Shown here: positions 30,182 through 37,100 of the stretch, in pieces
How positions within the stretch are numbered: the first letter of the stretch is position 1
Layout of the letters: every line of letters starts with the position of its first letter
From: Sphingomonas sp.
GTDB taxonomy: Bacteria > Pseudomonadota > Alphaproteobacteria > Sphingomonadales > Sphingomonadaceae
NCBI RefSeq assembly: GCF_013812825.1
Contig: NZ_JACCSU010000033.1
Coordinates: 1-37,100, forward strand
Direction: 5' to 3'
Length of the DNA: 37,100 bases
The notes under the pieces: generated by a model
Seen by the model: the letters and a program-made list of their open reading frames with translations, nothing else
Databases searched by the model: none
Told to the model about the DNA's origin: nothing
Position numbers and translations under genes: made by a program

Positions 30182-32764
30182 ATGGCGGAAGAAGATGTCG
30201 TTCTCGTCACGGGCAGCAGCGGCTACTTGGGCGGCGCGATCATTCGCGAGCTGGCGGATAAGTACATAGTCGTTGGCCTCGACCGGCCCGGAGGCAAGGC
30301 GCCGCCCGGGTGCGCCAGGCAGGTCGACTTCGACCTGGGCTCGGATGAGTCGGTCCGCGATGCACTCGAGAAGGTCCGCACCGAGTTTGGCAACCGGATC
30401 GCCTCGGTGGTTCACCTTGCCGCCTATTATGACATCAGCGGCGATCCAAACCCGCTCTACGACAAGATTACGGTTCAGGGCACAGGGCGGCTCCTCGACG
30501 CGCTTCGGGATTTCGACGTCGAGCAGTTCGTCTTCGCAAGCACCATCCTCGTCCACCAGCCCACCAAGCTGCCCGACGAGCGGATCAATGAGGATTCGCC
30601 GCTCGGGCCCTCATGGCCCTACCCCGAGTCCAAACTGCAGACGGAGGAGCTTCTGCGCAGTCGCCGTGGCGACATGCCGGTCGTTTTGCTGAGGATCGCC
30701 GGCGTTTACGACGACATGGGCCACTCCGCCTTCCTCGCCGAGCAGATTGCAGGCGTGTACGAGCATCGGGCCACGGCCCACGTGTATCCGGGGATGCTTT
30801 GCGCGGCCCAGTCCAGTGTTCATCTGGACGACCTGACCGATGCTGTCGCTCGCCTCGTGCTGCGTCGCAATCAGCTCCCGCCGGAGCTTCCGCTGATCAT
30901 CGGCGAGCCGGATGCGATCGGCTATGCTGAAATTCAGGACATCGTGCACTGCGAAATACACGGGCAGGAGTGGACGACGCTCCGGATCCCGAAGGGCCTC
31001 GCCAAGCTTGGCGCGTGGCTCCAGAATGAAGTCCTCGGGGAGGATCAGTTCGTCCAGCAATGGATGATCGATCAAGCCGGCTCGCACTACATCGTGGACA
31101 TCGAGCGGGCTCGGCGGCTCCTCGCATGGGAGCCGCGACATTCCCTGCGGGCAACGCTTCCGAAGATCATTGCAGCTCTGAAGCGCGACCCGCAGGAGTG
31201 GTACAGGGCCAACAAGCTGAACCCGGCCGTCATCGCCTGGCAGCAGCCGTCGGGTTCCGCGGGCGAGCAGAACGACCACAAGGGGCACGCAGGCGCGGCG
31301 GAGAAAAAGGACTCCGCTGGCCACGGCGCCATGGCCGATGGCCACGACCACATGGCGATGATGGAGGCCGACGAGAAGAAAGTCCGCTGGGCCCACTACA
31401 CCAATATCGGGCTCGGGCTGTGGCTGGCGGCCAGCGTCTTCACCTATGACGCAATGACGACGGCCAACGTCAGCGATGCCGTTCGTGCGGTTACGGCCGA
31501 CCGCGGACTGCCGAGCGTCGAATGGCGCGCGAGTGCGCTCACGATCAGCGACGTCCTCAGCGGGCTTCTGATCACATTGTTCGGCTTCCTGTCGCTGTCG
31601 AAACGCACCGCCTGGTGGGCGCAGTGGGCGGTGACCGTCGTCGGCCTGTGGCTGTTCTTCTCGCCGATCGTCTTGTGGAGTCCGAGCTCCGCGCAGTTCC
31701 TCAATGGCACGCTCGTCGGCCTGGCCGTCATCGCCTTGTCGGTGCTGGTCCCGATGATGCCCGGCATGGACATGGACGGAATGATGGATCCCAAGTCCGT
31801 GCCGCCGGGCTGGACCTACTCGCCGTCGACTTACGCGCAGCGCCTGCCGATTGCCTATCTCGGCCTCTTCGGGCTGCTGGCTTCTCGAATCCTCACCGCC
31901 TATCAGCTCGGCCATATCGACAGCGCATGGGAGCCGTTCTTCGCCGGCTCGGCCGCCGACCCTCGCAACGGAACCGAGGAAATCATCACCTCCTACGTTT
32001 CCAAGATGTGGCCGATCCCAGACGCCGGGCTGGGCGCGATCAGCTACCTGCTTGAGATCGTCATGGCGGTGATGGGCACGCGCGACCGCTGGCGGACCAT
32101 GCCGTGGATGGTGACCTTCTTCGGCATCCTCGTGATCCCGCTCGGGGTGATCAGCATCTACTTCATCATCATCCAGCCGGTGCTGCTCGGCACCTGGTGC
32201 ACCCTGTGTCTGCTCGCCGCGCTCGCCATGCTGGTCATGATCCCCTTCGCGATCGACGAGGTCGTCGCGATGGGCCAGTACCTCTACTGGTCGAAACGCA
32301 CCGGCAGGCCGCTGATCCGCACCTTCTTCAAGGGCGGGCCAGTCGAGGGCGGCAAGGTCGACGATTCCGACCCGCTTGCCAGCCCTGCCGCCTTCTGGAC
32401 GGACACAGTACGCGGGCTGACGCTGCCCTGGAGCCTTGCGGCGGCGACGGGTTTGGGCGCGTTGCTCATGCTCGAGCGGCTGATCCTCCCGATCCCGTGG
32501 GAGCTGGCGAACACGCATCATGTGATCGGAGCGCTGGTGATCACCGTGTCGATCATAGCCATCGCCGAGGTCGCGCGCGCGGTGCGCTTCCTCAACGTCG
32601 CACTTGCCGGCTGGCTTGCCGCATCCCCATTCCTGGCGCCGCAATCGACCACGGCCGCTACGGTCATAAGCCTCGCCACCGCCGCTCTGGTCGCGGCGCT
32701 CAGCCTACCGCGCGGGCGCCGAAGCAACGAGCATTACGCCGGCTGGGATCGGTTCGTCGTGTGA
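30182..32764 (+). CDS. Epimerase / SPW-type / vitamin K epoxide reductase-like fusion protein
   Basis: An 860-residue multidomain protein. Residues 1-330 are an NAD(P)-binding SDR epimerase (VTGSSGYLGG at 10-19, and catalytic-type YPESK). Residues 355-400 form a His/Met-rich linker (NDHKGHAGAAEKK, GHGAMADGHDHMAMM). The C-terminal half is polytopic: segments WWAQWAVTVVGLWLFFSPIV and AGWLAASPFLAP look like SPW repeats, and GTWCTLCLLAALAML (C673, C676) carries the CxxC of vitamin K epoxide reductase-like proteins. It starts with ATG 30182 after the sequence GGGGAGCGAGACC. It follows the copper genes. The overall function is unknown. Confidence 0.85.
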   Translation: MAEEDVVLVTGSSGYLGGAIIRELADKYIVVGLDRPGGKAPPGCARQVDFDLGSDESVRDALEKVRTEFGNRIASVVHLAAYYDISGDPNPLYDKITVQGTGRLLDALRDFDVEQFVFASTILVHQPTKLPDERINEDSPLGPSWPYPESKLQTEELLRSRRGDMPVVLLRIAGVYDDMGHSAFLAEQIAGVYEHRATAHVYPGMLCAAQSSVHLDDLTDAVARLVLRRNQLPPELPLIIGEPDAIGYAEIQDIVHCEIHGQEWTTLRIPKGLAKLGAWLQNEVLGEDQFVQQWMIDQAGSHYIVDIERARRLLAWEPRHSLRATLPKIIAALKRDPQEWYRANKLNPAVIAWQQPSGSAGEQNDHKGHAGAAEKKDSAGHGAMADGHDHMAMMEADEKKVRWAHYTNIGLGLWLAASVFTYDAMTTANVSDAVRAVTADRGLPSVEWRASALTISDVLSGLLITLFGFLSLSKRTAWWAQWAVTVVGLWLFFSPIVLWSPSSAQFLNGTLVGLAVIALSVLVPMMPGMDMDGMMDPKSVPPGWTYSPSTYAQRLPIAYLGLFGLLASRILTAYQLGHIDSAWEPFFAGSAADPRNGTEEIITSYVSKMWPIPDAGLGAISYLLEIVMAVMGTRDRWRTMPWMVTFFGILVIPLGVISIYFIIIQPVLLGTWCTLCLLAALAMLVMIPFAIDEVVAMGQYLYWSKRTGRPLIRTFFKGGPVEGGKVDDSDPLASPAAFWTDTVRGLTLPWSLAAATGLGALLMLERLILPIPWELANTHHVIGALVITVSIIAIAEVARAVRFLNVALAGWLAASPFLAPQSTTAATVISLATAALVAALSLPRGRRSNEHYAGWDRFVV

Positions 32765-32849
32765 GCCCCCTGGCACGACTTGAGGTCGGCACCGTCCATC
32801 AGCTGGAAGTGCATTTTTGGCGCCTACGATTGAAAACGAGAAAAAGCCG

Positions 32850-33428
32850 CTATTCATACTCCACGTGCGCGCGATGACTCGCGCGGATCGAGTCGCGCTC
32901 GGCGTCGCTGAGCGGCACGACCGGCTCGCCTTCCTTCACCGAAACGTCGCGCATGTAGCCGGCATAGCCCGGGTCCGAGAGCACGTAGAAAATCGTGATC
33001 GGCTCCGTGCCGCTTGGGCGCATGGCCATGCGGGTGCCGCGGGGGACGAAGATCGTCGCGCCCTCGCTCATCTCGCGCCGGATGTCGCCGACCTCCACCA
33101 GCGCCCGGCCCTTGTGGAGGAAGATCAGCTCGTCGGCGCCGACATGCCGGTGCGGAGAGATGCGGTCGCCCGGAGCGATGTCCTGGTAGCCCGCGAGCAG
33201 CTGCCGCGATCCGCTGTTTTTCGGATCGACCTTGAGGATGAAGGTTCGGGGCGGGCCCGGAAAGCGCAGCACCCGGCGCTCGCCTTCGTCGCGCGCGAGC
33301 ACGACAGGCCGTGCGCTGGACGCCTCCGGCGCCGCGGCTTCGTCGGCCCGGCGTTCCGGCCCGGAGCACGAGCCGAGGGCTAGCAGGACGGCGGCAGCGA
33401 TTGCCCCGTTCACAAGGAAGATCATCAT
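32850..33428 (-). CDS. Cupin-domain lipoprotein
   Basis: A 192-residue lipoprotein. It has the signal MMIFLVNGAIAAAVLLALGS followed by the lipid cysteine in GSCSGPE. A cupin barrel follows with the motif SPHRHVGADELIFLHKGRAL (metal His, His, Glu) and a later VPRGTRMAMRPSG. ATG 33428 has GGAGG 7 bases upstream, whereas GTG 33434 lies too close. Such proteins hold a metal or a small ligand, but its target is not clear. It is the only minus-strand gene between the copper cluster and the ArsR operon, and is divergent from arsR across a 180-base gap. Confidence 0.82.
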   Translation of the reverse strand: MMIFLVNGAIAAAVLLALGSCSGPERRADEAAAPEASSARPVVLARDEGERRVLRFPGPPRTFILKVDPKNSGSRQLLAGYQDIAPGDRISPHRHVGADELIFLHKGRALVEVGDIRREMSEGATIFVPRGTRMAMRPSGTEPITIFYVLSDPGYAGYMRDVSVKEGEPVVPLSDAERDSIRASHRAHVEYE

Positions 33429-33571
33429 GGTCACGCCTCCTCAACCTGCGCGGGATTTTTTTCGTTTTTTAACCATCTCCGCGCGAACATGGAGCCACCA
33501 TTTAGATGCATCACGCAACCGAGCGGATTTGGGAAAGCGGACATGGGACCCGGACCTGCCGCTGAATGATC

Positions 33572-33629
33572 TTCAACTACCTGGTTGACAATAGCGGGCG
33601 TGGCGCTCATGTTCAACCAGATGGTTAAA
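33572..33629 (+). promoter_or_regulatory. Two palindromic operators around the ArsR start
   Basis: TTCAACTACCTGGTTGACA (33572-33590) and TTCAACCAGATGGTTAAA (33612-33629) are related palindromes built on CAAC...GTTG. The second overlaps the start codon region of the ArsR-type gene. This arrangement is typical of SRPBCC-linked ArsR repressors that block their own transcription. Confidence 0.65.
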
Positions 33630-33998
33630 CGTGATTCGCCGCAGCTGGACATCGTCTTCCGGGCGCTTGGAGATGCTACTCGACGCGGGATGCTCTCCAG
33701 CCTTGCGTTGGGCGATAAGTCGGTCAGCGCGCTTGCCGAGCCTTTTTCGATGAGCTTCGCCGGGGCATCGAAGCACGTAAAGGTGCTCGAAGAGGCCGGC
33801 TTGATCCACCGTGAAGTGCGTGGACGCACCCATATATGCCGGCTGGAGTCGGGTCCCCTGGCAAATGCCGAGCAGTGGCTGCGGCAGTACGAACGCTTCT
33901 GGACCGGACGCCTCGATGCGCTCGAACGGCTGCTGCGCGAAGACGATGCACGCACAGCCGCCGCCAGGAACAAGAGTTCCAAGGGAGAAGACAAATGA
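33609..33998 (+). CDS. ArsR-family winged-helix regulator (SRPBCC-linked)
   Basis: A 129-residue regulator beginning MFNQMVKRDSP. The winged helix FRALGDATRRGMLSSLALGD, SVSALAEPFSMSFAGASKHV and KVLEEAGLIHREVRGRTHI matches the ArsR branch paired with SRPBCC/AHSA1 proteins. It lacks the classic metal-site cysteines of true ArsR metal sensors. ATG 33609 lies next to the palindromic operators. Its stop overlaps the SRPBCC gene (ATGA), so the pair is coupled. The signal sensed is unknown. Confidence 0.87.
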   Translation: MFNQMVKRDSPQLDIVFRALGDATRRGMLSSLALGDKSVSALAEPFSMSFAGASKHVKVLEEAGLIHREVRGRTHICRLESGPLANAEQWLRQYERFWTGRLDALERLLREDDARTAAARNKSSKGEDK

Positions 33999-34528
33999 CC
34001 CGAGTCGCCGCACCCGACGCCTATGGCGCGCTGGGGGAGGACGCCACACTGACGCTGCAGCGCCTGCTACCTGGTTCCATCGATCGGGTATGGGCCTATC
34101 TGACACAAAGCGAGTTGCGGCGAAAATGGCTCGCGGCGGGGACCATGGAAATGCGCCTGGGTTCCAAGGTCGAGCTCGTGTGGCGCAACCGTGAACTGAC
34201 CGACAATCCCGGCAACCGGCCCGAAGGCTTCGGCGAAGAGCATCGCATGGACAGCCAGATCACCGAGCTCGACCCACCCCACCGCCTCTCGATCAGCTGG
34301 GGCAGCACCGGGGGCGTCACCTTCGAGCTGGAGCCGGTCGGCGACATGGTCCGGTTCACCGTTACCCACCGCAGGATTCCCGACCGATCAATCATGCTCA
34401 ACGTCAGCGCCGGCTGGCACGCTCATCTCGACATGCTCGCTGCGCGTCTCGCCGGCGACGAGCCGGAGCCATTCTGGGATCATTGGGTCAGCCTCAAGGC
34501 CGAATACGACCGGCGCCTCCCGGCGTGA
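33995..34528 (+). CDS. SRPBCC (AHSA1-like) domain protein
   Basis: A 177-residue helix-grip (SRPBCC/START-like) protein. The typical N-terminus LQRLLPGSIDRVWAYLTQSE, RKWLAAGTMEM and the later DPPHRLSISW and AGWHAHLDMLAARLAG motifs match AHSA1-type proteins. These bind hydrophobic ligands and are often encoded beside ArsR-type regulators. The start overlaps the regulator stop. A DUF899 thioredoxin-like gene follows 24 bases later in the same operon. The ligand is unknown. Confidence 0.87.
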   Translation: MTRVAAPDAYGALGEDATLTLQRLLPGSIDRVWAYLTQSELRRKWLAAGTMEMRLGSKVELVWRNRELTDNPGNRPEGFGEEHRMDSQITELDPPHRLSISWGSTGGVTFELEPVGDMVRFTVTHRRIPDRSIMLNVSAGWHAHLDMLAARLAGDEPEPFWDHWVSLKAEYDRRLPA

Positions 34529-34552
34529 CCGCACTCAAGCTGGAGAACTGCG

Positions 34553-35296
34553 ATGCAAACCCCTCCGATCGTGTCGAAGCAGGAATGGAAAGCGGCCTGG
34601 CGAGAGATGCTGGTCAAGGAGAAGGCCCATACCCGCGCGCGTGACGCACTGGCCGCCGAACGCCGCAGGATGCCGTGGCTGGCAGTCGACAAGGATTATT
34701 CGTTCAAAGGACCCGGCGGGCAGCTGAGCCTGCTCGACCTGTTCGCCGGCCGCAGCCAGCTGATCGTCTATCGTGCCTTCTATGAGCCTGGCGTGTTCGG
34801 CTGGCCCGATCATGGCTGCCGCGGTTGTTCGATGGTGGCGGACCAGGTCGCTCATCCGGCTCACCTCAATGCCCGGGACACGACTCTGGTATTCGCGTCA
34901 CGAGCCGCGCAGGCCGACATTGCCCGGCTGAAGGCGCGCCTCGGGTGGGATCATATTCCGTGGGTCACGATCACGGACGAGTTCGACGCGGATTTCGATG
35001 TCGATGAGTGGCATGGCACCAACGCATTCATCCGGGACGGCGACCGCATCTTCCGCACCTACTTCATCAATAATCGCGGTGACGAGCAGATGGGCGGCAC
35101 CTGGAACTACCTCGATATTACCGCGCTCGGCCGGCAGGAGAACTGGGAGCAATCGCCCCCTGGGTACCCGCAAGCGCCTCCATACAAATGGTGGAACTGG
35201 CACGACAGCTATGAGCCGGGCGCAGAGCCCGACAAGGACTGGGCCCGCGTGTCCGATGCCGGAGAAGCCGCTTTTCGCGGCAGCGTCGGTGCGTAG
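34553..35296 (+). CDS. DUF899 thioredoxin-like protein
   Basis: A 247-residue DUF899 protein. The N-terminal WKAAWREMLVKEKAHTRARD and PWLAVDKDYSFKGPGG lead into the thioredoxin-like core with GWPDHGCRGCSMVADQV (CxxC) and a C-terminal YFINNRGDEQMGGTWNYLDI then WWNWHDSY. The ribosome site GGAGAA precedes the ATG. It ends the ArsR-SRPBCC operon. A thiol or peroxide reductase role is suspected for the family, unproven. Confidence 0.87.
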   Translation: MQTPPIVSKQEWKAAWREMLVKEKAHTRARDALAAERRRMPWLAVDKDYSFKGPGGQLSLLDLFAGRSQLIVYRAFYEPGVFGWPDHGCRGCSMVADQVAHPAHLNARDTTLVFASRAAQADIARLKARLGWDHIPWVTITDEFDADFDVDEWHGTNAFIRDGDRIFRTYFINNRGDEQMGGTWNYLDITALGRQENWEQSPPGYPQAPPYKWWNWHDSYEPGAEPDKDWARVSDAGEAAFRGSVGA

Positions 35297-35366
35297 ACTC
35301 GGGGAGGCAATTCGCGGCCGCGGCTACTTGGCCCTCGCCGCGACGCCAACCTTCGCATGCGGCGCG

Positions 35367-35661
35367 CAACCCGCAGTCGCCGATCGTCGACGCAGCCGCC
35401 AGCGGTGACGTCGACGTCGCTTTCGTGTGGGGCCCGACCGCCGGCTATTTCGTCGAGCAGCACAAGGTCCCGCTCAAGGTCGTTCCCGTCGAGCCGCAGA
35501 CCGACGGCCCGGCGCTGCCGATGGTGTTCGACATCTCGATGGGCGTGCGGCGCGGCAATCTCGAGCTCAAGCGCGAAGTGGAAGCGGCCCTTCAAAAGCG
35601 CTCGGCGGACATTCGCCGGGTGCTGCTCGACTGCGGCGTGCCCTTGGTCGAAGCGCCTTGA
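35367..35661 (+). pseudogene. C-terminal fragment of a periplasmic solute-binding protein
   Basis: The frame NPQSPIVDAAASGDVDVAFV with WGPTAGYFVEQH and DISMGVRRGNLELKREVEAA to the TGA at 35661 is the C-terminal lobe of a family 3 solute-binding protein, like those linked to quinoprotein dehydrogenases. No start or N-terminal lobe precedes it. The 70 bases between the DUF899 stop and this frame hold nothing recognisable. It is a remnant of a recombination event. Its last 70 bases overlap the convergent receptor ORF. Confidence 0.6.
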
Positions 35662-37100
35662 GCGCTGAATCTTAGGCCGAGCCATAAGGTTCGCGAGGTC
35701 GCGCGCTCGATGGCGCCGTCGCCCCCGATCCCCGCGACGACGCGCTCATTGAGCAAATTCTCCGCCCTCGCGACGAGTTGGAACGTTGCTCCGATCGGGA
35801 CCGCTGCGAACGCATCGATGGTCGTCGCCGACGGCAGGCTGCGCTGGTTGAGGTCGTCTTCGAACTGGGCTCCGACGTGGCGCAGAAGCAGCGAAAGCGA
35901 GCGCCCGTTGCGCTCCCAGCCGGCACCCGCGGTCAACATGAACCTGGGCGTTTGCGCGGGGCGAAGGCCGTCGAGCCGCGCTGCCGGGCCGTGCGCCCGG
36001 ATCTGAGCATCGGTCAGGCTCGCTCCCAGGCGCAGCGACCAGGTGCCATGCTCGGCTTGCGCCGAGGCTTCGATGCCGCGGACGTCGATCCGGTCGAGGT
36101 TCCGGCGCTGTCGGAACTCGCCGCCCGCGGGCACGAAGCCGACTCCGGGGAAAAACCCCGGGCCCTGGCCGAGAGTGACATTGGCGATGGAATCGTGGAG
36201 ACGGTTGGCAAAAGCCGTCAGCGACAGGGCGAATGCGGCGGTTCGGTAGCCCGCACCGACCTCGACGCCGGCGAGCCGCTCGGGGTCGAGAAGCGGATTG
36301 GCGGCGGTGGCGTCCCGGCCGGCGCGGAACGGGCGAAACAGCTCATTCAAGGTCGGCATGCGCCAGCCGAGATAAGCCGCCGAGCGCAGGCTCAGCCCGC
36401 CCTCGAGGTCGATCACCGCCCCGGCGCGAGCGGTTGGCAGCCAGCCGTCCCGAGCGCCATATTGCTCGTCGCGAAGCGCGGCGCCGGTGGCGATCGCCGA
36501 TTCGCGAAGCTGGCCGTCGTCGATCGCCCAACGATCGATCCGGCCACCGGCGCTCAGAGTGACCGCGCCGAGTTTTCCGGCGATTTCGCCGAACAGCCCG
36601 ACGGTCGCGGTTCGCCCGCCGGCAACGCGCCGCCGAGTCGGCTCTCCGGCGACGTAGGAGAAGAACTCGCGGGACTCGCCATCGGTGACACGCGCATCGC
36701 CGCCGAGACGCAGCTCGACTCCGGCGGCAAGCGGCGGACGAAGCTCGAAGCTGCCGCCAAGCCCCTGCGAGGGGACCGAGTCCTGAAGCGACACGCGGGT
36801 CGCCGCCACCCGGCCGGCGCTGACGCTTGCGAAGCTGCTTTGGAGCTCGCGCCACTGCGCATAGCCGAGCGCCGACCATTGCCAATCGCCCCGGCCGACC
36901 AGGCGCAGCGAGGCGTCGGCGCCGTCGGTGCGGTTGGCGGTGAACGCGAGCCCGCGTGTCCGCCGGTCGGTGAAGCCGGCGCCGCTTGCCTGGAGCTCGA
37001 CGCTTTCGCCGACCGGCGCGGTCCACAGGGCGCGCACGCTGGCTTCTTCGTACGGCGCCCGCCGGTCGGCAGGCCCGCGCGTCGCCTTGGTGATCGGCAC
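35592..37100 (-). CDS. TonB-dependent receptor, 3' part (gene cut by window edge)
   Basis: The last 502 residues of a TonB-dependent outer-membrane receptor. The beta-barrel strands alternate aromatic and small residues: LGWRMPTLNELFRPFRAGRD with NPLLDPERLAGVEVGAGYR are the usual conserved barrel blocks, and a C-terminal ENLLNERVVAG with TLWLGLRFS forms the last strand. The N-terminal plug and TonB box lie beyond position 37100. The expected end is near LRF; the open frame runs on for about 22 residues over the remnant of the solute-binding gene. The transported ligand cannot be told from the sequence; metal chelates are plausible. Confidence 0.85.
   Translation of the reverse strand: MPITKATRGPADRRAPYEEASVRALWTAPVGESVELQASGAGFTDRRTRGLAFTANRTDGADASLRLVGRGDWQWSALGYAQWRELQSSFASVSAGRVAATRVSLQDSVPSQGLGGSFELRPPLAAGVELRLGGDARVTDGESREFFSYVAGEPTRRRVAGGRTATVGLFGEIAGKLGAVTLSAGGRIDRWAIDDGQLRESAIATGAALRDEQYGARDGWLPTARAGAVIDLEGGLSLRSAAYLGWRMPTLNELFRPFRAGRDATAANPLLDPERLAGVEVGAGYRTAAFALSLTAFANRLHDSIANVTLGQGPGFFPGVGFVPAGGEFRQRRNLDRIDVRGIEASAQAEHGTWSLRLGASLTDAQIRAHGPAARLDGLRPAQTPRFMLTAGAGWERNGRSLSLLLRHVGAQFEDDLNQRSLPSATTIDAFAAVPIGATFQLVARAENLLNERVVAGIGGDGAIERATSRTLWLGLRFSAQGASTKGTPQSSSTRRMSAERF

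Noticed and set aside
30611-32644. A minus-strand open frame of 677 codons
   Set aside because: It is antisense to the epimerase fusion, rich in Arg/Asp/His and without motifs; a GC-rich shadow.
1-37100. tRNA, rRNA, CRISPR arrays, integrases or insertion sequences
   Set aside because: No clover-leaf, repeat-spacer pattern or transposase-like frame was seen on either strand.

Overview
The window looks like chromosome of a sphingomonad-type alphaproteobacterium (high GC). The evidence is a DUF6894 small protein, an ECF sigma factor paired with an NrsF-type anti-sigma, a TonB-dependent receptor, and an interspersed palindromic repeat of a kind I associate with sphingomonads. It reads as a dense metal and thiol-stress island. 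No tRNA, rRNA, CRISPR array, integrase or insertion sequence was seen.

Layout: 1-1.7 kb holds a DUF6894 protein and a small operon with a periplasmic HMA metallochaperone and a CcdA-like membrane protein. 1.9-4.2 kb (minus strand) is an operon of DUF3179 lipoprotein, periplasmic thioredoxin and CcdA. 4.3-6.6 kb has a CxxC peroxiredoxin-like protein, an AraC regulator and a membrane protein. 7.0-7.25 kb has two tiny coupled ORFs, the second a secreted peptide with three Cys-Cys pairs. 7.3-9.8 kb is a compact mer-like operon (MerR, MerT, GDCCVFCSYG-type protein, flavin disulfide reductase). 9.8-15 kb has an AhpD-like protein, a TVP38/flavin-reductase fusion, a radical SAM protein and two glycosyltransferases of the arsenosugar-associated families. 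15-18.7 kb is a bufferin operon (bufA, bufB, bufC, doxX) followed by a phosphate-transporter remnant, MTA phosphorylase and NrtS. 18.8-20.6 kb encodes the ECF sigma factor, NrsF and a methyltransferase. 20.7-22.4 kb has a second bufferin that is a lipoprotein, and an isochorismatase-type hydrolase. 22.5-32.8 kb is a CusCBA-type copper/silver efflux operon with Met/Cys-rich accessory proteins and a large epimerase/SPW/VKOR-like fusion. 33-37 kb has a cupin lipoprotein, an ArsR-SRPBCC-DUF899 operon, a truncated solute-binding gene and the 3' part of a TonB receptor gene.

The main discovery is regulatory. Eleven sites between 4.2 and 21.3 kb carry GTAAC, exactly 17 bases, then CGAA, each oriented into a gene or operon start. 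They resemble the promoters of Caulobacter SigF-type ECF factors. One drives the sigma gene and another drives bufA. This suggests one locally encoded, metal-responsive regulon of at least 17 genes joining bufferins, the Cys-Cys peptide, peroxidase-like and thiol-redox proteins, radical SAM and glycosyltransferase genes. The mer-like operon sits inside the regulon but has its own MerR promoter. The cus operon shows no such site.
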